DNA from: Brachybacterium equifaecis
Lineage (GTDB): Bacteria; Actinomycetota; Actinomycetes; Actinomycetales; Dermabacteraceae
Assembly (NCBI RefSeq): GCF_023509525.1
Contig: NZ_JAKNCJ010000001.1
Coordinates: forward strand, 186,001 to 250,000
Direction of reading: 5' to 3'
DNA length: 64,000 nt
Positions within the stretch are counted from its first letter, which is position 1. Each line of letters begins with the position of its first letter. Of this stretch, positions 36,034-46,700 are shown in pieces. The notes under the pieces were generated by a model. The model did not search any database. It worked only from the letters and a program-made list of their open reading frames with translations, and was not told the DNA's origin. The position numbers were made by a program, and so were the translations under genes.

Positions 36034-38223
36034 GACCTGCGGCGATGCGCTCTCGGCGGGTGCTGCGGCAGCGAAGCCGGCAAGGATCGCGAGGACTTCC
36101 TCGCCGTGGCGCTGCACCTTCAGCGGCCCGATGCCGGGGATCTGCGCCATCTCCTCCGCGGTGCTGGGCGCGCGCTCGGCGAGCGCGCCGAGGGTCGCAT
36201 CGGTGAAGACGCTGTAGGCGGGCACGCCGAGCTGGGAGCTGCGCTGGCGGCGCCAGAGCCGGAGCGCGTCCAGGACGCTCTCGCCGTGCGAGGGCGCGCA
36301 CCCCGAGTGCCGGCCCAGGCGCTGCTCCGCGTCCGTGGTGAGCTGCGCGCCGCACGTGCGGCACTCGCTGAAGACGGTCGCGCTGCGGCGGCCGGTGCGG
36401 CGGGGCGAGGACGCTGCAGGCCCGGTGCGCGCCCCGCTGCCCCGCTGCTCGAGCACCCCGTCCAGGAAGCGGGAGGGCTTGCGGGATCCGCGCGAGCCGG
36501 GAGTGCGGGCGGCGGACCAGGAGATCGTCAGCAGGTCGCGGGCGCGGGTCAGGGCGACGTAGAACAGGCGCCGCTCCTCCTCGACCTCCGCGGGAGTCTG
36601 CGCCATGGAGATCGGCAGCAGGCCGTCGCTCGCTCCGATCACGAAGACGCTCGGCCATTCGAGACCCTTGGCGGCGTGGATCGAGGCGAGCGTGACGCCG
36701 TCGACCACGGGCGCGCTCTGGGATTCGGCGCGCTCCTCCAGCTCCCGCACGACGTCCACGAGACCTGCGCCGGGCCTCGCGAGGATCGTGCCGGTCAGGT
36801 GCACCAGGGCGTTCAGGGAGTCCCAGCGCTCGCGCACCGCGCCGGTGGTCTCGGGCGCCTTCTCGCTCCAGCCCAGTGCGCTCACGACGTCGCGCACCGC
36901 GCGCGCGGCATCGCCGTGCTCCACCCGGCTCGCGGCGCGCAGGGCGAGCAGCGCCCGGCGCACCTCCTGGCGCTCGAAGAAGCGATCGCCGCCGCGCACC
37001 AGGTAGCCGATGCCGCGGGCGGTGAGGGCCTGCTCCACGGCCTCGGACTGGCTGTTCGTGCGGAACAGGACGGCCATGTCGGCGGCGGTGCGGCCCTCGC
37101 GGATCTGCTCCTGGATGCGCTCGGCGACGCCCTCGGCCTCGGCCATGTCGTCGGCATAGGACTCGATGACCGGAGCCGGGCCGGCGGGGCGCTGGGAGAC
37201 GAGGGTGAGGCGGTGCGCCTTCGTGCGGCCCTGCGCGCCGTCGAGCACGGTGTTGGCCAGGCGCACGATCTGCGGAGTGGACCGGTAGTTGCGCTCGAGG
37301 CGGATGGTCGAGGCGCCGCGGAACTCGCGGGGGAAGTCCAGCAGGTAGGAGGCGCGCGCACCGGCGAAGGTGTAGATCGTCTGGGCGGCATCGCCCACGA
37401 CGCACAGATCGGTGCTCGGTCCGAGCCAGAGCCGCAGCAGGGCGTGCTGGAGCGCGGAGACGTCCTGGTACTCGTCGACGACGAAGTGGCGGTACTGGCC
37501 GCGGATCTCCCGGGCGATGTCGGGGCGCTCCGTCAGGAACCCGACCATGTGCAGCAGGACGTCCTCGAAGTCGATGACGCCGCGCTCCTTCTTGACCTCC
37601 TCGTACTGCGTGAGGATGCGCGCGATGCTGCGGGAGTCGAATCCCGCCACCCCGGGCCGACGGGCCTGCGCGGCCGCCTCGGGATAGCTCTCGGGGGTGA
37701 GCATCGACACCCGCGACCACTCGACCTCGGAGACGATGTCGCGCAGCGCCGCGCGGTCCACGCTCATGTGCAGGCGCTGGCAGGCCTCCGCGACGCCCGC
37801 GATCTTGTTGGGCATGATCTCGGGCGCGCCCCCGCCGATCACGCGCGGCCAGAAGTGGCGCAGCTGGCGCAGCGCCGCGGCGTGGAACGTGCGGGCCTGC
37901 ACGGCCGGCACACCGAGGTCGCGCAGTCGCGAGCGCATCTCGGCGGCGGCCTTCGCGGTGAACGTCACCGCGAGCACGTGGCGCGGGTTCAGCTGGCCGG
38001 TCATCACCCCATAGGCGATGCGGTGGGTGATGGTGCGGGTCTTGCCGGTGCCGGCGCCGGCGAGCACGCACAGCGGGCCGCCGAACGTGCGCGCGGCCTC
38101 GCGCTGCTCCGGGTCCAGGGCCTCGAGCACGCCCTCGGCGGTGAGGGGCGGGACGGCAGGTGCTCCTGCGGCTGGGGCTGCGTCAGCGGGGTCTGCGGGG
38201 AAGGCGCCGGTGTTCTCAGTCAT
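36025..38223 (-). CDS. uvrD2: UvrD2-type superfamily-I DNA helicase
   Basis: A 732-residue 3'-to-5' helicase: an Ala/Pro-rich lead, Walker A AGAGTGKT, Walker B/motif II DEYQD, motif III GDAAQTIY, motif VI VALTRARDLL, then a zinc-binding Cys set (CRTCG ... HSGC) and a C-terminal HRDC domain. The Cys linker plus HRDC is the mycobacterial UvrD2 architecture. The start is ATG at 38223 with GGAGG upstream. Its last codons overlap the whiB7 promoter. Confidence 0.93.
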   Translation of the reverse strand: MTENTGAFPADPADAAPAAGAPAVPPLTAEGVLEALDPEQREAARTFGGPLCVLAGAGTGKTRTITHRIAYGVMTGQLNPRHVLAVTFTAKAAAEMRSRLRDLGVPAVQARTFHAAALRQLRHFWPRVIGGGAPEIMPNKIAGVAEACQRLHMSVDRAALRDIVSEVEWSRVSMLTPESYPEAAAQARRPGVAGFDSRSIARILTQYEEVKKERGVIDFEDVLLHMVGFLTERPDIAREIRGQYRHFVVDEYQDVSALQHALLRLWLGPSTDLCVVGDAAQTIYTFAGARASYLLDFPREFRGASTIRLERNYRSTPQIVRLANTVLDGAQGRTKAHRLTLVSQRPAGPAPVIESYADDMAEAEGVAERIQEQIREGRTAADMAVLFRTNSQSEAVEQALTARGIGYLVRGGDRFFERQEVRRALLALRAASRVEHGDAARAVRDVVSALGWSEKAPETTGAVRERWDSLNALVHLTGTILARPGAGLVDVVRELEERAESQSAPVVDGVTLASIHAAKGLEWPSVFVIGASDGLLPISMAQTPAEVEEERRLFYVALTRARDLLTISWSAARTPGSRGSRKPSRFLDGVLEQRGSGARTGPAASSPRRTGRRSATVFSECRTCGAQLTTDAEQRLGRHSGCAPSHGESVLDALRLWRRQRSSQLGVPAYSVFTDATLGALAERAPSTAEEMAQIPGIGPLKVQRHGEEVLAILAGFAAAAPAESASPQVKK

Positions 38224-38287
38224 CGCCTCCAGTGTGCCAGCGGCCCCCGACATCCCGGATCCTGCTGTGGATCCCCTCTCGCCGCGC

Positions 38288-39205
38288 TCACGAAGGCGGC
38301 AGCGGCGCCCCGTACCAGTCGGCGATGAGGGCGTGCCCGAGGGAGGCCGGACCGGGCAGCGCGATCGCGCCCTCGACGAGCGCGCGCGAGAGCTCCTCGC
38401 GGGTGACCCACTGCGCGGATGCGATCTCCCCGTCGGCCAGGACGATGGGCGTCGCGCTGCTCGCCCAGGCGCGGAACCCCAGCATCAGGGAGCGCGGGAA
38501 CGGCCAGGGCTGGGAGCCGACGTACTCCACGGACTCCACGTGCAGGGAGACCTCCTCCTCCACCTCCCGCGCGACCGCCGCCTCGATGCTCTCGCCCGGC
38601 TCCACGAATCCTGCGAGGACCGAGTGGAAGGTGTGCTGCGCCCGCGCGCTGCGGGCGAGCAGCAGACGGTCGGACTCGTCCCGGACCGCCATGATCACGG
38701 CCGGGTCGGTGCGGGGGAACTGCAGCTCCCCGCAGCCGGTGCAGCGCAGCTCCCAGCCGCCGCGCTGCGCGACCAGGGCCTCCCCGCAGGCGGGGCATCG
38801 CCGGGTGGAGCGGTGCCAGGCGATCATCGAGATCGCGGTGAGGGCGAGTGCGAGGTGCGCGGGCTCCAGGTGCGCGCCGGCGGTGCGGAGCTCCTGCCAG
38901 CCGAGGTCCAGGCCCTGCGGTGCAGCGGTGCCGGCTGCGGGCTCCGCGACCTCGGCCCCGATGCATCGCAGTCCGTCCATCGATCCGAGATGCACGAGCA
39001 CGGAGTCTCGCGCCGCGGGGGGAAGCTCCCGGGACAGCAGCAGCTCCTGCGCGCCGGCGACGGCGACCGCTCCCCCGCGGGTCAGGACGTAGCGGGCGTC
39101 CGGCCCGGGCTCGAGGATCCCGGGCTCCGCGCGCCGCAGGGCGTCGCGGTCCGTCCCGGTGCGCGTGAGCGGGGTGAGCAGGTGCGGTCCTCGCAGGGTC
39201 GTCAT
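38288..39205 (-). CDS. nudC: NAD+ diphosphatase / RNA deNADding NUDIX enzyme
   Basis: A 305-residue NudC. The zinc ribbon is CPAC ... CTGC, followed by the Nudix box GFVEPGESIEAAVAREVEEE and the NudC-specific SQPWPFPRSLMLGF motif. It cleaves NAD(H) to NMN and AMP and can remove NAD caps from RNA. It is upstream of uvrD2 on the same strand (64-base gap). Confidence 0.93.
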   Translation of the reverse strand: MTTLRGPHLLTPLTRTGTDRDALRRAEPGILEPGPDARYVLTRGGAVAVAGAQELLLSRELPPAARDSVLVHLGSMDGLRCIGAEVAEPAAGTAAPQGLDLGWQELRTAGAHLEPAHLALALTAISMIAWHRSTRRCPACGEALVAQRGGWELRCTGCGELQFPRTDPAVIMAVRDESDRLLLARSARAQHTFHSVLAGFVEPGESIEAAVAREVEEEVSLHVESVEYVGSQPWPFPRSLMLGFRAWASSATPIVLADGEIASAQWVTREELSRALVEGAIALPGPASLGHALIADWYGAPLPPS

Positions 39206-39301
39206 CGGCCCAGGGTGCCACGCGCACGTTCCCGGCGGCGCGCCGCACCTCTCGCGTGTGTCCGGCGGGGAGGCCCAGCCGTCGGCGGGTACGGTGGAGG
39301 C

Positions 39302-40366
39302 GTGCCTCGCAACTCCTTCCTCCTCGCCGCCTTCGCCGCCGCGTCCGTTCCCGGTCTCGACCCGGTGAAGACCGTCGCGATCCCCACTCCTGCCGACGAT
39401 GTCGACGTCGCCGGGGTGGTGGGCGAGGACGGCCGCCGCGTGCTCGTCACCTGCCCGCGCAGTACTGCCGCGGGAGTGCGCATGGAGAAGGACCTGGCGA
39501 TCTCGGCGGCGCTGAGCGCGCACGCCCTGAGCGATCTGGTCCCCTCCGTGCTCGGGTCGGTGAAGCTGCCGGGCGGCGGCCGGGCCGCCGTGACCGACGT
39601 GTTCGACGGCGCCCCTCTGGCCTTCGACCGGCTGCTCGAGGACAGCGGCCTCGCCGCCTCGCTCGGCACCGCGATCGCCCGCATCCACGAGGTGCCCCGG
39701 CACATCGCCGAGGGCGCCGGCGCGGAGCAGTACTCCCCCGCCGCCCTGCGCGAGCGGCACCGCGCGCAGCTCCTGCGCGCGCAGCGCAGCGAGCCGCTGC
39801 CCGCCGCCGTGCTCCAGCGCTGGCAGGCGCAGCTGGCCGACGACGCCCTCTGGGCGCTCGATCCCGTCCTCGTGCACGGCGACCTGTCCGACGAGGCGCT
39901 GTTCGCGCGCGACGGCCGGATCACCGGGGTGCGCAGCTGGTCGAGCGCCCGCATCGCGGATCCCGCCGCCGATCTCGCCTGGCTCGCCTCCACGCTCGAG
40001 ACGGACCGCTTCGACGCGCTGATGGCCGCCTATGCTGCGGAGCGCCGCGCGCCGCTCGATCCCCGCCTGGTGGACCGCGCCCACGTGCTCAGCGAGTTCG
40101 CGATCATCGACTGGCTCCTGCACGGCATCGACACGCAGGACGAGGCCGTCATCGACGACGCCCGGGCGATGCTGCACGAGCTCGACGACGCCCTCGCCCA
40201 GATCGCGAAGGACGAGGCCGAGGAGGCCTACGCGGAGCTCGCAGCTCCCGCAGGGCCCGGGGAGCCCGGAGAGCCGGCCGTCGGGCATTCCGCCGACGGC
40301 GTCGCCGAGGTCGAGGCCGACTCCGGCTCCGACTCCGACCCCGACGAGCGGCCCGCCTCCCGCTGA
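39302..40366 (+). CDS. APH/Mph-like phosphotransferase, possible intrinsic macrolide kinase
   Basis: A 354-residue protein of the aminoglycoside/macrolide phosphotransferase fold. The N terminus (MPRNSFLLAAFAAASVPGLD) and the kinase core, with VLVHGDLSDEALF (catalytic Asp) and ITGVRSWSSARIADPAADLAWL, resemble macrolide 2'-phosphotransferases (MphH from Brachybacterium faecium is a known example). The metal-binding Asp usual in the GV-x-DW position is Ser here. The tail is acidic. It starts at GTG 39302 with GGTGGAGG upstream. It lies on the opposite strand between nudC and adnB, within 4 kb of whiB7. Confidence 0.7.
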   Translation: MPRNSFLLAAFAAASVPGLDPVKTVAIPTPADDVDVAGVVGEDGRRVLVTCPRSTAAGVRMEKDLAISAALSAHALSDLVPSVLGSVKLPGGGRAAVTDVFDGAPLAFDRLLEDSGLAASLGTAIARIHEVPRHIAEGAGAEQYSPAALRERHRAQLLRAQRSEPLPAAVLQRWQAQLADDALWALDPVLVHGDLSDEALFARDGRITGVRSWSSARIADPAADLAWLASTLETDRFDALMAAYAAERRAPLDPRLVDRAHVLSEFAIIDWLLHGIDTQDEAVIDDARAMLHELDDALAQIAKDEAEEAYAELAAPAGPGEPGEPAVGHSADGVAEVEADSGSDSDPDERPASR

Positions 40367-40376
40367 TCCGCGCGGC

Positions 40377-43300
40377 TCACCCTCCGCGCAGCAGCATCCG
40401 CTCGATCTCCGCCCGCGAGGGGTGCTCGAGCACCTCGTGCTCGACGCCCGCGGCGACGTAGAAGAACACGGTGCGGATCCGGTCGAGGTCCAGCCCCGTG
40501 CGCTCGTGCCAGGCCAGGCGGTACACCGACAGCTGCAGAGCCCGCGCCCGGCGCTGCGCGCCCGTCGGCACCGCGCCCGTCTTCCAGTCGAGGATCACGA
40601 CGCCCCCGGGGTTCTCGGGATCGGGGTAGACCGCATCGATCACGCCGCGCACCGCCATCGGCCCGATGCGGGTGGAGACGGGCGTCTCCACGGCGAGCGG
40701 CGTGCGCTGCGCCCAGGGCGAGGCTTCGAACGCGGCCCGCATCGCGGCGAGCGCCTCCTGGTCGGGGTCGGCGGCGGCGTCCTGCGGATCCTCGATCGCG
40801 GCGAGATCGGCCAGCTCCTCCAGATCCTCGAGATCCAGGAGCGAAGCGCCTTCGAGATGCTGCTCGAGCCAGGAGTGGAAGGTCGTGCCGCGCCGCGCGG
40901 ACGCCGAGGGCCGGCGCGGCAGCGGCCGCAGCAGCGCGCGCGCCGCCTCCGCCGGATCCTGCGCACGCGCCACGATCTGTGAGGCCGACAGCCTCGCGGG
41001 CGAGTGCACGCTGAGCGCTTCCCGCTGCTCCGCGAGATCGGCGAGCACGCGGCGCGTCTGCTCGGCGAGCTCCGCCTCGGGGGACTCCTCCCCGAGCTCT
41101 CCGCGCGCGGCGGCTGCGACGAGCGCCTGCGCCTGCGCGCGCCGCTGCTCCGGCAGCCCGGGCTGGGGCGGCCAGAGCGCGGTGCTCTGCGCGGCGTCCA
41201 GCGGGTTCTCCGCGGGGATCTCCTCCTGCGCGTGCAGCGCGGGCGGGATCAGCGGCAGCGACTCGACGAGGTAGCGGGACCGGGGCCTGGGTCGCGCCAT
41301 CCCCGTGCGCCAGGCGGCGGAGCTGAGCAGCAGGGAGCGGCGGGCCCGCGTCACCGCCACGTACATCAGCCGGCGGTCCTCGCGCAGCGACTCCTCGCCC
41401 TGCTCGAGGCGGAACTCCTGGATCAGGCCCTCCGCATCGACCTGGGTGTCGGCCTCGGCCCATCTCAGCTGCGGGAGGATGTCGGCGTCCCCGCGCAGCG
41501 AGCTGGGCAGGGAGGCGTCGGCGAGCTTTCCGATCCAGCCGTCGTCCGGGACCCGCACGATGCCGTCCTCGTCGGCGCTCGCGCGGCGCAGGTCGTAGGA
41601 GGGCAGCGTCCCCTCGTTCAGGCCCGCCACCGCCACCAGATCCCATTCGAGGCCCTTGGCGGAGTGCATGGTGACGATCGTGACCGCCTCCGGGTCCGCT
41701 TCGGCGTCCTGGGCGCTCAGGGAGAGCCCCGCCTCCTGGTCCTCGCTAATCTCGAGCAGCGCCAGGAACGGGCCGAGGCCCGGCTGCTGGGCGGAGCGCT
41801 CGAAGGCGGCGGCATGCTCGCGGAACGCCTGCAGCGCTGCGAGAGGCTGCGCGGGCTCATCGGCGGGCGCGGCGAGCAGCTCGAGGTCGAGGCCGAGCGC
41901 CGATGCGGCCTCGCCGATCAGGTCCTGAAGCGGCAGGGCGAGGCGGCGCCGCAGCAGGCGCAGGATCTGCTGGAGCTGCAGGAGCCGGGTGCGCGCCGTG
42001 TCGGACAGCTCGCGGCCCTCGCTGTCGGTCCACCCCGGAGCGGGGAGATCATCGAGCGCGTCGATCAGGGTGAGGGCGTCGGCCTCGTCGACCGGCGCGC
42101 CGGAGGCGGAGCGGCGGCGCCGCGAGTCCTGGTGGTCCCGCCAGCGCCCGAGCACGGCGATGTCCCGGGCGCCGAGACGGAAGCGCGGCCCGGCGAGCAG
42201 TCGCATGAGCCCGTCTCCGCGCCCCGGGTCGTGCAGGCACTCCAGGAGGGCGCGCACGTCCGCGATCTCGGGGCGGTCCAGCAGCCCTCCGAGGCCCATG
42301 ACGTGCACTCGCAGTCCGGCTTCCTCGAGCCCCTGAACCAGCGGGGCGATCTGCTTGCGCGCGCGCACCAGCACCGCCGCGCTGGCGGGGGCTGCGGGGT
42401 CCTCGCCCCGCTCGGGAGCGGCAGCGCGGCGGTCCAGGATCCACCGGGCGATCGCGCGGGCCTCCGCGCGCTCGTCGGCCGTCTCGATCACGTGGACGAG
42501 CCCCTCGCCCGCGCCGGGGCGCTCGTGCAGCTCCGGGATGGTCACCGCCTGGGAGGCGGAGCGCAGCGGGCCGGCGATGCGGTTCGCGATCGCGAGCGGA
42601 GCCCGGTCGTTGCGCCAGGATGTCGACAGGGTCGCCTGGCGCACGGGGGCGCCAGGGGTCTCGAAGGCGCGGGCGAAGCCGTCCAGTGAGGCGGCCGAGG
42701 CGCCCCTCCAGCCGTAGATCGCCTGCTGGGGATCTCCCACGGCGCATGCCGCATGGCCGGGGCCGAAGAGATCCGCGAGCATCCGGAGCTGAGCGACGGA
42801 GGTGTCCTGGAACTCGTCGAGCAGCACGACCGGGTGGAGCTCCCGGGCGAGCCGGCCCGCTTCGGGCACCTCGCGCGCGATGCGCGCGGCCAGTCGCACC
42901 TGGTCGGAGAAGTCCAGCGCGGCGCGCTCCATCCGCACCTGGTCGAAGCGCTCGATCAGGGGGATCAGGGCCAGCCGTGCCTCGCACGCGGCGATCACGC
43001 GCGCCACGTCCTTGGGGACGGTGCGCCGTCGGCCCTCGGCCTGCAGCGGGATCTGGGAGAGGTGGTCGCGGATCGCGCGCAGCTCCTCGCCGAGCTCCTG
43101 AGGGCTGACGAGATGGTCGGCGAGGGAGGACGTGAGGGAGATCAGCGCAGCGGTCAGGGTGGCCGGCGAGGCGTCCGCCTCGAGGGAGTCGTCCGAGGCC
43201 TCCACCAGCTCGTGGGCGAGCTGCCACGCCGCCGAGGGGGACATCATCGTGAACTCCGAGTCCAGACCCACGCGCAGGGCGTGCTCGCTGACCAGATCCA

Positions 43301-43781
43301 GGGCGAACCCGTTGTAGGTCTGCACGCTGACCTGCTGGCCGAGGAGGTCCTCGCCTCCGCGCTCGAGCCCGGGAGGCAGGGGGATCCCTTCCGCGGCGAG
43401 CGCGCCCGCGAGAGCGGACAGCCGCGCCCCGATGCGCTCGGTCAGCTCGTGGGCGGCCTTGCGGGTGAACGTCAGCCCCAGCACCTGCCGGGGCTCCACG
43501 AGCCCGTTCGCGATCAGCCACACCACGCGCGAGGCCATCGTCTCGGTCTTGCCGCTGCCGGCCCCGGCGACCACCAGCAGCGGGGCCAGCGGCGCCTCGA
43601 TGACCTCGGCCTGCTCCGCAGTCGGCGAGGGCAGCCCCATCAGCGCGGCGAGCCGGGCGGCGCTCAGGCGCGGGGCACTGGGGCTCGGGGCGCTGGGGCG
43701 GGGGGCGCTGGGGCTCGGTGCCCTCCGACCGGGGCCGCTCGGGCGGGGGGCGGGGGCCTGCGCCCCGGAGGGACGGTTCAC
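40377..43781 (-). CDS. adnB: AdnB subunit of the AdnAB helicase-nuclease
   Basis: A 1134-residue protein: a Pro/Ser repeat-rich N terminus, a UvrD-like motor with Walker A AGAGSGKT (72-79), motif II LLDEFQD and motif VI VAVTRARRSLL, and a C-terminal RecB-family nuclease with GVIDAVY and VVILDWKTG (Asp/Lys of the active site). AdnAB resects double-strand breaks in actinobacteria in place of RecBCD. The motor looks fully active. The GTG start overlaps the adnA stop (GTGA), with AAGGAG upstream. Confidence 0.92.
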   Translation of the reverse strand: MNRPSGAQAPAPRPSGPGRRAPSPSAPRPSAPSPSAPRLSAARLAALMGLPSPTAEQAEVIEAPLAPLLVVAGAGSGKTETMASRVVWLIANGLVEPRQVLGLTFTRKAAHELTERIGARLSALAGALAAEGIPLPPGLERGGEDLLGQQVSVQTYNGFALDLVSEHALRVGLDSEFTMMSPSAAWQLAHELVEASDDSLEADASPATLTAALISLTSSLADHLVSPQELGEELRAIRDHLSQIPLQAEGRRRTVPKDVARVIAACEARLALIPLIERFDQVRMERAALDFSDQVRLAARIAREVPEAGRLARELHPVVLLDEFQDTSVAQLRMLADLFGPGHAACAVGDPQQAIYGWRGASAASLDGFARAFETPGAPVRQATLSTSWRNDRAPLAIANRIAGPLRSASQAVTIPELHERPGAGEGLVHVIETADERAEARAIARWILDRRAAAPERGEDPAAPASAAVLVRARKQIAPLVQGLEEAGLRVHVMGLGGLLDRPEIADVRALLECLHDPGRGDGLMRLLAGPRFRLGARDIAVLGRWRDHQDSRRRRSASGAPVDEADALTLIDALDDLPAPGWTDSEGRELSDTARTRLLQLQQILRLLRRRLALPLQDLIGEAASALGLDLELLAAPADEPAQPLAALQAFREHAAAFERSAQQPGLGPFLALLEISEDQEAGLSLSAQDAEADPEAVTIVTMHSAKGLEWDLVAVAGLNEGTLPSYDLRRASADEDGIVRVPDDGWIGKLADASLPSSLRGDADILPQLRWAEADTQVDAEGLIQEFRLEQGEESLREDRRLMYVAVTRARRSLLLSSAAWRTGMARPRPRSRYLVESLPLIPPALHAQEEIPAENPLDAAQSTALWPPQPGLPEQRRAQAQALVAAAARGELGEESPEAELAEQTRRVLADLAEQREALSVHSPARLSASQIVARAQDPAEAARALLRPLPRRPSASARRGTTFHSWLEQHLEGASLLDLEDLEELADLAAIEDPQDAAADPDQEALAAMRAAFEASPWAQRTPLAVETPVSTRIGPMAVRGVIDAVYPDPENPGGVVILDWKTGAVPTGAQRRARALQLSVYRLAWHERTGLDLDRIRTVFFYVAAGVEHEVLEHPSRAEIERMLLRGG
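43674..43718 (-). repeat. Three 15-bp tandem repeats in adnB
   Basis: Three 15-base units with one or two differences, encoding an APSPS/APRPS-type repeat in the N-terminal tail of AdnB before the motor. It is in frame, so copy-number change would only alter the length of a disordered tail. Confidence 0.7.
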
Positions 43782-46700
43782 AGCTGTGCTCCTTCGGGCC
43801 ACAGCGCGCAGGTGCGGCGCACGGCGCACCTGTCGCAGTGCGGATTGCGGCGGGCGCGCACCTGGGAGCCGCTGACATCCGCGGCGACCTTCTGCGCGAT
43901 GGTCTCGAACCAGCGGGGATCCTCGGCCGCAGGGAGCGCGGCCTGCGTGCGCACGGCGGGCTTCGCTCCCCCCGTGCCGACGTAGACGAGCTGGGCACCT
44001 GCCAGCCGCTCCCCTGCGTCGGGGCCGAGCACCTCCTCGAGGGACCCGGCGGCCACGGCGGTCTGATAGGAGGCGAGCTGCAGATCCTCGGCGGCGGCTG
44101 CAGCGGACTTCGGGGCGCGACCGGTCTTCAGATCCACCACCCGCACCTCCTTCTCGCCCTCCAGGCGATCCATGATCCCGCGCAGGTCCACCGGTCCGAT
44201 GCGGACGGCGAAGGGGACCTCGGTGGCGATGGCGGGCGCGGCGTGCGCGAGGTACTGCTCGAGCAGGCGCACGGCGTCCTCCGCCTGGCGCAGCCGGCGC
44301 CTCCCCGACCAGGTCTCCTCCAGTCGCAGGGGCCGCAGGAGGCTCTGCAGCCGGAGCAGGAGATCGGGGACGCCGCCGGGGCCCGCGCCGCCCGGATTCT
44401 CCTGCGCGAGGGCGTGGATGGCGGTCCCGATGAGCTGGGGGGCCCCGGCCGACCGCGACCCTCCGGCGCGCTCGAGGAGCCAGGCCTGCGGGCAGTCGTG
44501 GGCCCGCTCGAGAGAGGAGGGGCTCAGCCGCACGGGCGTCTCGGCATCGGGGCGCAGCGGCGACTCGGAGCTGGGGAGCTGGTGGTACCAGGTGCGGGGG
44601 TCAGCGCCCTCGACGCCCTCGCCGGCCAGTCGCGCCAGCAGGATCGCCGCATCGGTGCGCGCCCGGGGATCCTCGCTCTCCAGGCGGCGGCGCAGGGCGG
44701 CGACCAGGCGCCGGGGGTCGGGCGCGGGCCCCGGATCCGCGGTGAGCAGGGCGGGATCGGGCCAGCGCGCATCCGCGTGCGGGCGCAGCAGATCCAGCAG
44801 CACCGACGGCGCGAGATCCCCGCCGTCCACGGCCGTGACCAGCACGCGCGAGCGGCCGCGAGCGAGGGCGCTCACGGCGAGCCGGAGCTCGTCGGCGATG
44901 ACCTGCTCGCGCTGGAGCGCCCGCAGGGGCGCCCCCTCGAGCGGCACCTCCTGCGAGGAGCCCGGGGTGCGCCCCTGGGCCCACAGGAGCGAGAGCTCGG
45001 AGGCGCCGAAGAGGGTCGAGCGCAGGCGGGCGTTCGGCCAGGCCCCCTCCTGCACTCGCGCCAGGACCACGGTGTCGCGCTCGAACCCTGCGAGCTGGGC
45101 GGGGGTCAGCACGGCGACGTGGCCGCGCGCCTCCGCGCGAGGGGCCAGGGTGTCCTCGGCGACGGCCTGGGAGCGCACCTGGTCGATGAAGACCAGCGCA
45201 TCCGCCTGGGGGCGGCGGTCCGTGAAGCGGTCCGCCGCGGCGAACAGCGCGCTGACGGCATCCAGTCGGCGCGCCATGAGGCGGGCGCGCGCATCGCCCT
45301 CGGTGATCGTGCGCTGCCGGTCGAGGCCCAGGGAGGCCTGCTGCCAGCCCTCGGCGAGCGCGGCCGCCTCCCATGCGGCCCACAGCGCGAGGGCCGCGGC
45401 CGGCGCGGGGCCGAGATCCCGGACCGCAGCGACCATGCGCCGCAGGCGATGCACGGGGGTCGCGGTGCGGTTCCCGGTCCCCGGCGCCGGCAGGCCCGGC
45501 TCCTCTGGGGAGACGATCGCCGCGGCCAGCAGCTCGGCGCTCGCGCGCGCCGCCTGATCTGCGCCTGCGGAATCGGACTGCGAGTCCGCGCCTGTGGAGT
45601 CCGAGCCCGCAGAATCGGAGCCCGCAGAATCGGACTGCGAGCCGGAGCCCGCGGCGGTCCGCTCGTGGTCCAGGAGCATCCGGCGGATGCGGCGCAGCCG
45701 CAGGGCGTCGGCATCGCCGAAGGGACCGCGCAGCAGCGCTGCGGCGTCCTCCGGGCTCAGCTGCGGGGTGCGCCCGGAAGCTGCAGCGGCGCCCAGCTCC
45801 ACTATCCGCAGGAGATCCGCCACGACCGGCTCCTCCCGGAGCGCGGGGAGACGCTGCGGGGTGGTCACCGGCAGGCCCGATCGCGCGAGGAGGTCGGCGA
45901 CCTGCTCGACGATCCCTCCGGATCGGCACAGCACCGCCATGTCGTCATAGGGGACCTGTTCGCGGTGATGCGTGTCGCGCAGCACGGAGGCGATCAGCCG
46001 GGCCTCTTCGAGCGGATCCGCCGCGGTCAGCACGCCGAGCGCCGTGGCGCGAGGCGAGAGCGCCTCTTCCGGCTCTGCCTGCCCTGTCGGCGCAGGCTGC
46101 TCTGTCGGCGCCGCCTGCCCTGTGGGTGCGGGCTGGGGACGGCGCAGCTCCAGCGGCTGCCCCGCGATCGGCAGGCGCGCGCGCAGCGCGGCGATGCCCG
46201 CGGCGGCCGTTCCCCGCGAGCGCCATGAGGAGGCCAGCACGATCTGCTCCAGGGGCCGGGGCGCGGCCGCGGCTATCCGGGCGGCGGCGTCAGGGAGAGC
46301 TCCGCGGAAGGAGTCGACCATCTCATCAGGGCAGCTCGTCACCAGGAGCTGCGCTCCCGCACGGGCCAGTGCGCGCACCAGGGCGATGCCGGCGGCGGTG
46401 AGATCCTGCGCGTCGTCCACCAGGACTCGCCGCGGCAGCAGCGCGGGCGGGAGGCCGCCGAGCAGGTCGGCGGCGCGGCGCACGAGTGCGCCCGAGTCCA
46501 GCCGGGGACCGGCGTCGAGCGCGGAGGCGGACTGGAGGTCGAGCACGTCGAGGTAGTCCTCGAGGAGGGCTGCCGCGTCGAACCAGGCCGCCCGTCCCCG
46601 CTGCGCCGCGAGAGCGCGCAGATCGCGCGGGAGGAGACCGAGCTCCTCCGCGCGGGTGATCACATCGCGCAGCTCCGCACGGAAGCCGGGGAGCGTGCGC

